DNA of 12,774 nucleotides, taken from contig CAKSQT010000051.1 in NCBI GenBank assembly GCA_934486755.1, forward strand, positions 1-12,774, read 5' to 3'. Shown here piece by piece: positions 1-7,118 of this stretch. Position 1 is the stretch's first letter; each line of letters begins with the position of its first letter. The DNA comes from an uncultured Eubacteriales bacterium. Lineage in GTDB: Bacteria; Bacillota; Clostridia; Oscillospirales; Acutalibacteraceae. The position numbers were made by a program, and so were the translations under genes. The notes below the pieces were generated by a model. The model ran no database searches. It was not told where the DNA came from and was given only the letters and a program-made list of their open reading frames with translations.

Positions 1-655
1 GCACCATATATTCGTGCGGCGTTGAGCCGTAATACTTTTTAAAACGGCGTATAAAATGATACTTACTTAAATGCGCCGCCTCGGCAAGCGCGTCTACGCT
101 TATATTTTCGTTATAGTGTTCCCGCATATATCCCGAAATTCTGCTGAAATTTTCGGGTATATTAGTCTTATTTATAAGCAGTAAATGCAACATAAAATTT
201 ATTACGCTTACAGAAGATTTATACATCGAATCAATGTCGTTATTCTTTATAAACTCATCTACTCTGTCCCAACACTCCTTTTTAAAGGCGGGATAATGAA
301 ACAGTGCCGAGGTGCCACCGTTGGTTATTGCCTCGTAATAAGGCATTATAATTTCCTTTTTGTTAAGATGAACAAATATAAAATCCCAATTTTTATCATA
401 AGCGCCGTACCTTTGAAATTCGTAGCAATCTATTATAAATACATCACCGACGCCCAGCGTATAGTTCCTGCCCTTATATTCAAGAAAGCCCTTACCTGAG
501 GTTGTATAAAGCAAGAGCAAAGTATCGGACAGGGCTCTTGTAAAATTATACGGATAATAGGTATTTCCCCTACCGCAGGAGGTAACTATGCCAATATCGT
601 TTTTCCACCATTCAACAGGTGTAAACGAGGTTTTAACCACTTCAAACTTGTTCAA
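1..655 (-). CDS. AraC-family transcriptional regulator, partial (C-terminus beyond left edge)
   Basis: This is a DNA-binding regulator of the AraC/XylS family, of which 218 residues are visible before the window ends. Residues ~10-140 look like the cupin-type effector-binding domain, with a glycine-rich beta turn followed by GVGDVFIIDCYEFQRYGAYD. Residues ~170-218 begin the AraC DNA-binding domain: the first helix-turn-helix (ISVDALAEAAHLSKYHFIRRFKKYYGSTP, read in two parts around residue 195) is present. The second helix-turn-helix would lie beyond position 1. I chose the TTG at 653-655 because an AAGGAAG ribosome-binding site sits 8 bases upstream. An in-frame GTG at 662-664 sits too close to that site. 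The gene diverges from the HAD hydrolase gene, so control of that gene and of itself is plausible. The ligand is unknown. Confidence 0.9.
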   Translation of the reverse strand, partial: MNKFEVVKTSFTPVEWWKNDIGIVTSCGRGNTYYPYNFTRALSDTLLLLYTTSGKGFLEYKGRNYTLGVGDVFIIDCYEFQRYGAYDKNWDFIFVHLNKKEIIMPYYEAITNGGTSALFHYPAFKKECWDRVDEFIKNNDIDSMYKSSVSVINFMLHLLLINKTNIPENFSRISGYMREHYNENISVDALAEAAHLSKYHFIRRFKKYYGSTPHEYMV

Positions 656-677
656 GGCGTCCACTTCCTTTTGTTAT

Positions 678-706
678 ATAATATCACCTTACGCCAAAAT
701 AGTAAA
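678..706 (-). promoter_or_regulatory. Probable sigma-A promoter of the AraC-family gene
   Basis: Read on the minus strand, TTTACT (701-706) and TATTAT (678-683) are separated by 17 bases, a near-consensus -35/-10 pair. Transcription would start near 671, giving a very short leader before the TTG start at 655. The call rests on consensus matching in AT-rich DNA only. Confidence 0.55.
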
Positions 707-709
707 CAG

Positions 710-741
710 CAATTTTTATATAATTAAACACAATTTTCATA
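710..741. repeat. Phased direct repeat, candidate AraC-regulator binding site
   Basis: CAATTTTTATA (710-720) is repeated as CAATTTTCATA (731-741), with 10 of 11 bases identical and a 21-base period, i.e. two helical turns. AraC-family proteins typically bind direct half-sites spaced by about two turns. The repeat lies between the two divergent promoters: just upstream of the -35 of the regulator gene and about 60-90 bases upstream of the inferred HAD transcript start. The AT-rich composition makes chance repetition possible. Confidence 0.4.
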
Positions 742-763
742 ATGATGCCCCGTAAGATTGATA

Positions 764-792
764 TTTACAATTTCCCTGACACAGTATATAAT
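764..792 (+). promoter_or_regulatory. Probable sigma-A promoter of the HAD hydrolase gene
   Basis: TTTACA (764-769) and a perfect TATAAT (787-792) are separated by 17 bases. Transcription would begin near 799, leaving a leader of about 22 bases that carries the AGAGGTG ribosome-binding site of the downstream gene. An alternative -35, TTGATA at 758, would need a 23-base spacer and is unlikely. Confidence 0.75.
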
Positions 793-820
793 AATATCAA
801 CGTTTTTAAGAGGTGCTACA

Positions 821-1477
821 ATGATTAAAGCAGTATTATTTGATTTGGACGGAACGCTTGTCAATTCGCTTGAAGATCTGGCTGACAGCACAAATTACGC
901 GCTTGGTAAGTTAGGCTTCCCCACCCATAAGACAGACGAATACAACTATTTTGTCGGCGACGGAATACCGAAGCTCATAGAGCGTGCTTTGCCTGAAAGC
1001 GCAAGGACAGGCGAAACCGAAAAGAAATGTCTTGATATATTTATGGCACGTTACAGGGAGCATTATCACGACAAAACATACGCATATAAGAATATGCCCG
1101 AGTTAGTAAACTTTTTACGGAAACAAGACGTTAAAACCGCGGTAATATCAAACAAGGCGCAGGAAATGGCTGAAAAGGTCGTAGCAAAATTATTCGGCGA
1201 TGTTTTTGATACGGTTGCGGGAAAGCGCGAAGGCTACCCTGCCAAACCGAACCCGAAACTGACTCTGCAAATTATAAAGGAACTTGGCACAGAACCCAAC
1301 GACTGTGCTTTTATCGGTGATTCGGGAATGGATATGGCGGTTGCCGTGAACGCTGGCGCATTGCCGATAGGCGTTCTTTGGGGGTTCCGAACTAAGGACG
1401 AGCTTATAAAAAACGGCGCCGCATACACAGCGGAAAATCCCGACGAACTTATTGAAATATTAAAAAGCAGAATATAA
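821..1477 (+). CDS. HAD-family hydrolase, phosphoglycolate phosphatase-like
   Basis: This 218-residue cytosolic protein is a haloacid-dehalogenase superfamily phosphatase closest in pattern to phosphoglycolate phosphatase (Gph) or beta-phosphoglucomutase-like enzymes. These remove phosphate from small metabolites through an aspartyl-phosphate intermediate. All four catalytic motifs are visible: FDLDGTLVNS (nucleophile Asp8, acid/base Asp10), Ser110 in VISN, Lys142 in AKPNP, and GDSGMDM with Asp167 and Asp171. Residues ~16-90 form the alpha-helical cap (subclass I position). The ATG at 821 follows AGAGGTG by about 5 bases. The same frame is open up to 758, but that extension overlaps the promoter and has no ribosome-binding site. 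The gene has its own promoter and terminator, so it appears monocistronic. The substrate cannot be read from sequence; Gph-type activity is a family-level guess. Confidence 0.9.
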   Translation: MIKAVLFDLDGTLVNSLEDLADSTNYALGKLGFPTHKTDEYNYFVGDGIPKLIERALPESARTGETEKKCLDIFMARYREHYHDKTYAYKNMPELVNFLRKQDVKTAVISNKAQEMAEKVVAKLFGDVFDTVAGKREGYPAKPNPKLTLQIIKELGTEPNDCAFIGDSGMDMAVAVNAGALPIGVLWGFRTKDELIKNGAAYTAENPDELIEILKSRI

Positions 1478-1483
1478 ATGTCA

Positions 1484-1521
1484 ATACATCTTGCCGCAAA
1501 AGCAGCAAGATGTATTTTTTT
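1484..1521 (+). terminator. Intrinsic terminator after the HAD gene
   Basis: An 11-base-pair perfect stem pairs ATACATCTTGC (1484-1494) with GCAAGATGTAT (1505-1515) around a 10-base loop, followed by a run of seven T (1515-1521). It begins 7 bases after the HAD stop codon and separates that gene from the downstream operon. Confidence 0.92.
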
Positions 1522-1522
1522 G

Positions 1523-1551
1523 TTGATAGTTTTGCATTTTTATATTAAAAT
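1523..1551 (+). promoter_or_regulatory. Probable sigma-A promoter of the three-component operon
   Basis: TTGATA (1523-1528) and TAAAAT (1546-1551) are separated by 17 bases and lie directly after the preceding terminator. Transcription would start near 1558, with GGAGGG (1573-1578) as the ribosome-binding site 5 bases before the ATG. Only the terminator lies immediately upstream, so there is little room for an activator site. This suggests low constitutive expression. Confidence 0.65.
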
Positions 1552-1583
1552 AAAGGTAGATTACTTACAAACGGAGGGTTTAT

Positions 1584-3173
1584 ATGTATACTGTTCTCAT
1601 TGCCGACGACGAGGCCGAATTAAGACAAGCCATTATAGAAAATGTGGATTGGAACCGCGCAGGATTTGAAGTAGTAGGCGGAGCCGAAAACGGTGTTGAA
1701 GCCCTTGAACTTGTAGAAGAATTAAAACCCGACCTTGTTCTGACCGACATCAGAATGCCGCTTATGACAGGGCTTGAACTTGCGGCAAAAATCAGAGAGG
1801 TAAGACCTGCCACAAACATTGTGATTTTAAGCGGATATGACGATTTTCAATATGCCCGCGCCGCCATACAGTACAATATAATAAGCTATCTGTTAAAGCC
1901 GATTTCCGCTGATGAAATGTTCTCGGAGCTTTTCAAAATAAAAGAGAAGATGGACGCCAAAATTGAGGAAATAAGGCAGTACGGTCTTCGCGGCACCGAA
2001 AACATAGCAAACCGACTTAAAATAACTGAATTTTTGCTTCCGTTGCTGCTTGGAACGAATGAATCCTCTCCTGACGACAGATTGCTTAACCGCAGAGCCG
2101 CCGAGCTTGGGATAATTGATAAAAGCAAGCCCTGCACATTTGCGGTGGCGGTTTCAAAATACAGATTACCCGACGGCACAGTTTGCACCGATGAAACGCA
2201 CATCGGTTTTTCCGACGCAATAATGAAAAAATACATCAAAGCTGAAAGTTTCCTTGTAAACGGCGCTGTTGTGACCCTTGCCGTAATTGACGGCAACGAC
2301 TATATGGAACAGTTAAGACTGCCGCTCACCGAGCTTGTTCAACGCAGTGAAAAAATACTTAATCAGGAATGCACGATAGGTATAAGCCGCGATGTATCGG
2401 CTCTATCGCAATGCGGCGGCGCCTATTTTGACGCTGTAACCGCACACCGTTACACAACCGACGGCGCAGGCAGTATTCGCTTTATTGCCGACCAAGAACG
2501 CGGCGAAAAGCGTGAATTTGATTCCATAGAGAAATCCCTTTTCACACTTGAACAGCTATTAAAGGTGGGAACCAAGGACGACCTTACGGCGTTTTTGAGT
2601 GATTTTTATTCTGAAAAAAGCCGAAAAGGCACCGATTATATGGTAATTGAAATACTCGCTACGGTATACAGGGCTGTAAGCGCCGTATCCGAAAAAGAAG
2701 CAGTCTCCGAGCTTCTTAGCTCAAACAGCATATACTCGAAGATATCGTTTTACGACTATGAAGAAAATATAAAAAGCGACCTCTCGAATTTATGTATAAA
2801 CGCGAGAGAGATCATATCGCGCTATCAAAAGCACGAAACCGAAATTTTGTGCGATAAGGTGTTGCAGATTATAGAGGAAGACTATTCAAGCGAGACTCTT
2901 TCCCTCACCGATGTCAGCACACGTTTGAGCATAAGTCCAAACTATTTGAGCGCGCTCATAAAGAAAACAAAGAAGAAAAACTTTGTCACGCTTGTAACCG
3001 ACAAGCGTATGGCGGTTGCAAAGGATCTGCTTATATGCTCAAAAATGAAAATACTTGAAATAGCCGAAAGATGCGGATACAGCGACCAGCACTATTTCAG
3101 CTATTGTTTTAAGAAATACTACGGAGTTTCTCCGAATAAAATGCGTGAGAGCGCAAGAGGCGACGTTATATGA
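1584..3173 (+). CDS. Response regulator, YesN type (receiver plus AraC DNA-binding domain)
   Basis: This 529-residue regulator is the output half of a two-component system and probably activates genes for uptake or use of a sugar. Residues 1-120 form a receiver domain: acidic pocket Asp8/Asp9, phospho-acceptor Asp55 in LVLTDIRMP, Ser83 in ILSGYDDF, and Lys105 in LLKP. Residues ~135-420 form the long middle region typical of YesN proteins, with no motif I can assign. Residues ~425-529 hold two helix-turn-helix units of AraC type (LSLTDVSTRLSISPNYLSAL and ILEIAERCGYSDQHYFSYCF), ending in KKYYGVSPNKMRE. The length matches YesN-like proteins (about 500-540). The start is supported by GGAGGG 5 bases upstream. 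The stop overlaps the kinase start in ATGA, so the pair is translationally coupled. Its target genes are not evident in the window. Confidence 0.93.
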   Translation: MYTVLIADDEAELRQAIIENVDWNRAGFEVVGGAENGVEALELVEELKPDLVLTDIRMPLMTGLELAAKIREVRPATNIVILSGYDDFQYARAAIQYNIISYLLKPISADEMFSELFKIKEKMDAKIEEIRQYGLRGTENIANRLKITEFLLPLLLGTNESSPDDRLLNRRAAELGIIDKSKPCTFAVAVSKYRLPDGTVCTDETHIGFSDAIMKKYIKAESFLVNGAVVTLAVIDGNDYMEQLRLPLTELVQRSEKILNQECTIGISRDVSALSQCGGAYFDAVTAHRYTTDGAGSIRFIADQERGEKREFDSIEKSLFTLEQLLKVGTKDDLTAFLSDFYSEKSRKGTDYMVIEILATVYRAVSAVSEKEAVSELLSSNSIYSKISFYDYEENIKSDLSNLCINAREIISRYQKHETEILCDKVLQIIEEDYSSETLSLTDVSTRLSISPNYLSALIKKTKKKNFVTLVTDKRMAVAKDLLICSKMKILEIAERCGYSDQHYFSYCFKKYYGVSPNKMRESARGDVI

Positions 3174-4900
3174 AAAAGCATTTGAAATTTCACCTGTCTT
3201 CATTGGCTGTTACCTTTGTCGCCATTACGGCTGTTGCCTCAATACTTGCAAGCGTGGGTTCATTTGTTACGGCTTACAATCGCGATACTATGCGGGAAAT
3301 AACGGCGAACACAGAACAGTCTGTTGATCAGACCTGTCTTATGGTCAGCAGTTACCTTGACAGTCTTAAATCCATTTTAAAGCAGTTGAGCGCCGAAATA
3401 CTCTCTGCTGACAGCACCGATTCGGTAAAAGAAAAGCTCAATATTTCTGCCGCACTTCACACCGATATACAAGCGGCAAGCATATATGCCGCCGACGGCA
3501 GTTTAATACTCTACGGGTCGGACAAGACCAATTTAAAGGAAGATCTGTCAAACAACACCGATTTTAACAGAAAACTCTTTGAAAACAGTACAGCCAGAGA
3601 ATACATTGTCTCTGTCCCCCACGTACAGACAATGTTTGAGGAATATTACCCTTGGGTCGTTACAATGGCACATAGGGAATATCAACCTCTATTCGAGAAA
3701 TATGTATACGTTGCTATCGACCTTAGCTTTATCGGCATAGCTCGGTACATTGACAATATCGGTATAGGTCAACACGGATACAGTTATATAATTGACGATT
3801 CGGGCGACATAGTATATCACCCGAGACAGCAGATGATATATTCGGGCTTGAAAACCGAGGAAATTAATGAACTGTCGAACTATAAGGACGGCACTTATAC
3901 GAAATCGGACCGCGCCTATGCTATCAAATCGCTTCAAGGCAGTAATTGGCGCATAGTGGGCGTAGGATTTACAAGCGACCTTGCGAAGTCCCGTTCTAAG
4001 GCAATTGCGAGGGTAGTTACCCTATCGCTCACCTGCTGTATTATTATGACGGTTTTTATTATGTTTATTTTTTCACGGTGGTTTTCGCGGCCGATTTTCA
4101 GACTTGTATCCGAAATGAAAAAATTTGAGACCGACCCTGATAATTACCGTTACAAAAGCGAAAATAACCTCATTTCGGAAATGCAGACCATAACCGATTC
4201 TTATGAACAAATGGTAAAAATGACAAAGGAACTTATGGAGCAGGTGCGTGAAGAAGAAATGACTCTGCGCAAAACCGAGCTGAAAGCGTTACAGGCGCAG
4301 ATAAATCCGCATTTCCTATACAATACCCTTGATTCCATTCAATGGATGTGCGAGCAAAAGAAGACGGACGACGCAATTAAAATGGTTGGCGCGCTTGCAA
4401 GGCTTTTCAGGATAAGCATAAGCCGCGGCAAAGAATTGATACCTATTAAGGACGAGATACAGCACGCGCGCAGTTATCTTATAATTCAAAGCTACCGTTA
4501 CAAGGACCAATTCACATACGAGTTCAATGTTGAACCCGAATTAGAGGACTGCCTTTGCAACAAAATAACGATACAGCCTCTTATAGAAAACGCAATCTAT
4601 CACGGCATTGACCGTATGGTAGATGAAGGCAAGATAACGGTAAACGTGCAATCGGACTCCGACGATATACTGATAACAGTCAGCGACAACGGCGTAGGAA
4701 TGACCGAGGAGCAATGCCGCAGTATACTCAGCAAGGAGCGAACCGATTCGGGCGGCATAGGTATAAAAAATGTCAACGACAGACTTCGCATTTATTTTGG
4801 TAATTCATACGGAATTACCATTAACAGCGAGCTTGATGTCGGCACGACCGTCATAGTAAGAATACCCAAATTGAGGGAGGAACCAAACAATGTTTTATAA
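3170..4900 (+). CDS. Sensor histidine kinase, YesM/LytS type with Cache sensor domain
   Basis: This 576-residue membrane kinase should autophosphorylate on histidine and pass the phosphate to the response regulator encoded just upstream. A first membrane helix lies at residues ~9-35. An extracellular region (~36-278) resembles a dCache sensor, with the characteristic GYSYIIDDSGDIVYHPR near 203-219. A second helix lies at ~281-303, a HAMP-like linker at ~304-355, and the His_kinase domain has phospho-acceptor His381 in AQINPHFLYNTLDSIQWM. The ATP-binding domain shows an N box (PLIENAIYHGI, Asn474), a DNGVGM box (506-511) and a GGIGIKNV box (528-535). The start overlaps the regulator stop by 4 bases, with AAGAGG upstream. 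The lipoprotein start lies inside its last codons. The kinase may sense ligand through the encoded lipoprotein, its own Cache domain, or both. Confidence 0.93.
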   Translation: MKKHLKFHLSSLAVTFVAITAVASILASVGSFVTAYNRDTMREITANTEQSVDQTCLMVSSYLDSLKSILKQLSAEILSADSTDSVKEKLNISAALHTDIQAASIYAADGSLILYGSDKTNLKEDLSNNTDFNRKLFENSTAREYIVSVPHVQTMFEEYYPWVVTMAHREYQPLFEKYVYVAIDLSFIGIARYIDNIGIGQHGYSYIIDDSGDIVYHPRQQMIYSGLKTEEINELSNYKDGTYTKSDRAYAIKSLQGSNWRIVGVGFTSDLAKSRSKAIARVVTLSLTCCIIMTVFIMFIFSRWFSRPIFRLVSEMKKFETDPDNYRYKSENNLISEMQTITDSYEQMVKMTKELMEQVREEEMTLRKTELKALQAQINPHFLYNTLDSIQWMCEQKKTDDAIKMVGALARLFRISISRGKELIPIKDEIQHARSYLIIQSYRYKDQFTYEFNVEPELEDCLCNKITIQPLIENAIYHGIDRMVDEGKITVNVQSDSDDILITVSDNGVGMTEEQCRSILSKERTDSGGIGIKNVNDRLRIYFGNSYGITINSELDVGTTVIVRIPKLREEPNNVL

Positions 4901-5855
4901 AAAGGCATTATCTTTAATGCTGTCGTTAATCACTGTTTTAGTTTTATGCTCCTGTTCGGGGGATAGCAAAAATAAGAGAACCCAAATTGCAGTTATAACC
5001 AAATCTACAAACTCTGATTTCTGGGAAAATGTGTTTCAGGGAGTAAATACAGCCGCGGCTGAATACAACGTTGATGTTACGATAACGGGACCCGAAAGCG
5101 AAGAAGATTACGTTTCGCAAATTGAGATGATACAAAAAGCCATTGATAATGGGTCTGACGCTATTGTACTTTCGGCAATAGATTACAACCGCCTTACTAA
5201 AATTGTTGACAGAGCCGTAGACAAAGGCATAAAAGTAATAACCATTGACAGCGGCTTAAACAGCAACAAGGTCAGCTCCTTTATCGGAACCGATAATTAC
5301 AAGGCGGGCGAATTGGCGGCTCAAACCGTTATAAATCAACTCGGAACCGATAACGATATTAAAATCGGGATAGTAAATTACGATGTCGAGACAGACAACG
5401 GTTACCAGCGTGAACAAGGCTTTCGCTCATTTTTAAAGAAGTTTAAAAATGCCGAGATTGTTGAGGCGATAAATGTTAATTCCAATACAGACAGTGCGAC
5501 AAGCGGCGCTATAACTTTGCTATACAACCACCCTGAAATCAATGTTATCGTAGGATTCAACGAATGGCTTACCTTAGGCGTAGGTTACGCAGTTAAACAG
5601 CTTGGCTGTAAGGACGCCGTTTATGCGGTTGGTTTTGACAGCAACACGGTTTCAATAGGTATGTTGGAAACGGGCGAAATGGATTCGCTTATAGTACAAA
5701 ACCCGTTCGCAATGGGCTATTTGGGCATTAAATCCGCCGTTAAAGCGATTAACGGCAAAAAGATTGAAAAAAGCATTACAACCGATTCAGACGTGTTCAC
5801 AAAGGAAAATATGTTTGATACCGACAAGCAAAAAATGCTGTTTAAATTTCAGTAA
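4890..5855 (+). CDS. Sugar-binding lipoprotein, RbsB/XylF-type (periplasmic-binding-protein-like)
   Basis: This 321-residue exported lipoprotein belongs to the ribose/xylose/galactose-type solute-binding family (type I fold). A signal peptide runs to about residue 21, with a lipobox LCSC that places the lipidated cysteine at residue 22. The N-terminal lobe starts IAVITKSTNSDFWENVFQG, a classic pattern of this family. DAIVLSAIDYNRL, VITIDSGLN, FIGTDNYKAGELAA and YAVGFDSN are further lobe and hinge signatures. The start is preceded by GGGAGG (4875-4880) with 9 bases of spacing, inside the kinase gene, and overlaps it by 11 bases. No ABC permease or ATPase gene follows. The gene is followed by a hairpin and the convergent ftsZ. 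By analogy with the Clostridium XylFII-LytS-YesN system it likely presents a sugar to the kinase. The actual ligand is unknown. Confidence 0.9.
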   Translation: MFYKKALSLMLSLITVLVLCSCSGDSKNKRTQIAVITKSTNSDFWENVFQGVNTAAAEYNVDVTITGPESEEDYVSQIEMIQKAIDNGSDAIVLSAIDYNRLTKIVDRAVDKGIKVITIDSGLNSNKVSSFIGTDNYKAGELAAQTVINQLGTDNDIKIGIVNYDVETDNGYQREQGFRSFLKKFKNAEIVEAINVNSNTDSATSGAITLLYNHPEINVIVGFNEWLTLGVGYAVKQLGCKDAVYAVGFDSNTVSIGMLETGEMDSLIVQNPFAMGYLGIKSAVKAINGKKIEKSITTDSDVFTKENMFDTDKQKMLFKFQ

Positions 5856-5874
5856 GTATAGCGACATACAAATA

Positions 5875-5915
5875 CAAAAAAGAGCGATTGCCGCAAAGCA
5901 ATCGCTCTTAAATTA
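5875..5915. terminator. Hairpin terminator between convergent lipoprotein gene and ftsZ
   Basis: A perfect 12-base-pair stem (5880-5891 with 5898-5909) closes a 6-base loop. On the minus strand it is followed by a run of six T (complement of 5876-5881), making a strong terminator for ftsZ. On the plus strand it is followed only by TTAAATTATATT, so rightward termination is probably weaker and some read-through into the antisense of ftsZ is possible. Confidence 0.88.
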
Positions 5916-5924
5916 TATTACGTA

Positions 5925-6983
5925 TCAGTCTTTTTTGAAGAAACTCATAACATCGCCGTAGGCTTCGTCGTCATCGCTTGCATTGCCGATAATAGAAGCC
6001 AAGTCATTTGCCTTTTCTTCCTTCTTATCGTCGCCGAGACCTGTGGCAACAACCGTAACGCGAATTGTATCTTCAAGGGTATCGTCAAGCTGAGCGCCCC
6101 AAATGATAGTAGCGTCGGGATGAGCCATTTCGGAAATGATAGAAGACGCAAGTTCAACTTCTTCAAGTCCGATATCGTCAGAGCCTGTTATGCTAATGAT
6201 AACACCGCGTGCATTTTCCATTGAAGTCTCAATAAGCGGACTGCTGATAGCGGTGCGTGCAGCCTGCTCAGCCTTGTCACGTCCCGTAGCAACGCCGACA
6301 CCCATGTGAGCATAGCCTGCGTCAGCCATAATCGACTTAACATCGGCAAAGTCAAGGTTGACAAGCGCGGTAACATTGATAAGCTCAGAAATGCTCTGAA
6401 CGCCCTGACGGAGAACGTCGTCGGCAATATCAAACGCATTTTTGAAAGTAATTTTCTGCTCCGAAACGAATTTAAGACGTTCGTTCGGAATAACAACAAG
6501 GCTGTCCACATGCTCTCTGAGAGCGGCAATACCTGCCTCAGCCTGAGTCATACGCTTTTTGCCTTCAAAACCGAAAGGCTTTGTAACGATACCTACTGTG
6601 AGTATACCGAGTTCCTTTGCAATCTGAGCAACAACGGGAGCGGCGCCTGTGCCTGTTCCGCCGCCCATACCTGCGGTTATGAAAATCATATCGGCACTGC
6701 GGATCGCGGCGGCTATTTCGTCGCGCGATTCCTCTGCTGCGGCACGTCCGTTATCGGGGTTTCCGCCTGCGCCCATACCTGCGGTGGTCTTATCGCCAAT
6801 CTGTATTTTCTGATTTGCTTTTGATAAAAACAAAGCCGCTTTATCAGTATTAACTGCTATAAATTCAACTCCGCGCACGCCTGCGGCAACCATACGGTTG
6901 ACAGCGTTTCCGCCGCCGCCGCCTACGCCCACGACCTTAATTTGTACTACGTTTTCAAGTTCTTCTGCTACTTCAAATGGCAT
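5925..6983 (-). CDS. ftsZ: Cell division GTPase FtsZ
   Basis: FtsZ is the tubulin-like GTPase that polymerises into the cytokinetic ring at midcell. The protein is 352 residues from the preferred start. Visible features are the N-terminal nucleotide-binding GVGGGGGNAVNRM (~19-31), the tubulin signature GGGTGTG (107-113), and the T7 synergy loop NLDFADVKSIM (209-219) with catalytic Asp211 and Asp214. The C-terminal linker is short and charged (~317-343) and ends in GDVMSFFKKD, a diverged form of the usual D-I-P-x-F-L-R tail that binds FtsA, SepF and other partners. I prefer the ATG at 6983, since GGAGG lies 9 bases upstream. An in-frame TTG at 6989 lies only 3 bases from it. It is the last gene of the leftward division cluster, has its own promoter, and ends at a terminator. 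Confidence 0.98.
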   Translation of the reverse strand: MPFEVAEELENVVQIKVVGVGGGGGNAVNRMVAAGVRGVEFIAVNTDKAALFLSKANQKIQIGDKTTAGMGAGGNPDNGRAAAEESRDEIAAAIRSADMIFITAGMGGGTGTGAAPVVAQIAKELGILTVGIVTKPFGFEGKKRMTQAEAGIAALREHVDSLVVIPNERLKFVSEQKITFKNAFDIADDVLRQGVQSISELINVTALVNLDFADVKSIMADAGYAHMGVGVATGRDKAEQAARTAISSPLIETSMENARGVIISITGSDDIGLEEVELASSIISEMAHPDATIIWGAQLDDTLEDTIRVTVVATGLGDDKKEEKANDLASIIGNASDDDEAYGDVMSFFKKD

Positions 6984-6990
6984 TTTCAAA

Positions 6991-6998
6991 TTCCTCCG
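6991..6998 (-). promoter_or_regulatory. ftsZ ribosome-binding site (decides the start)
   Basis: CGGAGGAA on the minus strand is a strong Shine-Dalgarno sequence. Its spacing of 9 bases favours the ATG at 6983 over the TTG at 6989, which would be only 3 bases away. Confidence 0.85.
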
Positions 6999-7045
6999 TA
7001 TATGTAAAATGGATATAATAACTGTATAATATCAAATACATAATG

Positions 7046-7074
7046 ATATTAACATAGTTTTACCGAAATTTCAA
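7046..7074 (-). promoter_or_regulatory. Probable ftsZ-proximal sigma-A promoter
   Basis: On the minus strand, TTGAAA (7069-7074) and TAATAT (7046-7051) are separated by 17 bases. The inferred transcript start is near 7039, giving an AT-rich leader of about 55 bases before the ftsZ ATG. A dedicated promoter for ftsZ at the end of a dcw cluster is common in bacteria and allows expression independent of the wall-synthesis genes. Confidence 0.65.
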
Positions 7075-7081
7075 TAGTTTT

Positions 7082-7097
7082 ATTACAAATTTGTAAT
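7082..7097. repeat. Perfect 16-base palindrome upstream of the ftsZ promoter
   Basis: ATTACAAATTTGTAAT is a perfect inverted repeat starting 7 bases upstream of the ftsZ -35 and flanked by an A/T run. It could be an operator or an UP-element-like AT-rich stretch. It has too little GC to act as a terminator for divIB, and the T run lies on the wrong side for leftward transcription. Confidence 0.4.
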
Positions 7098-7118
7098 TTT
7101 TTTATTCGAGCTTGTGTA

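Noticed and set aside
185..499. Plus-strand open frame of 104 codons
   Set aside because: It lies antisense to the AraC-family gene, which has clear cupin and helix-turn-helix features. The plus-strand product has no recognisable pattern or ribosome-binding site.
758..820. N-terminal extension of the HAD hydrolase
   Set aside because: The extension would cover the -35/-10 promoter and lacks a ribosome-binding site. The ATG at 821 directly begins the conserved KAVLFDLDGT strand.
1886..2296. Minus-strand open frame of 136 codons inside the response regulator gene
   Set aside because: It is a Ser-rich shadow of the real coding strand with no start signal.
6306..6824. Plus-strand open frame of 172 codons antisense to ftsZ
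   Set aside because: ftsZ is unambiguous on the other strand. The antisense product is Cys/Asn-rich and resembles no protein family.
7082..7101. Palindrome plus T run as a terminator for divIB
   Set aside because: The T run follows the palindrome only on the plus strand, while divIB is transcribed leftward. The stem has only two G-C pairs.
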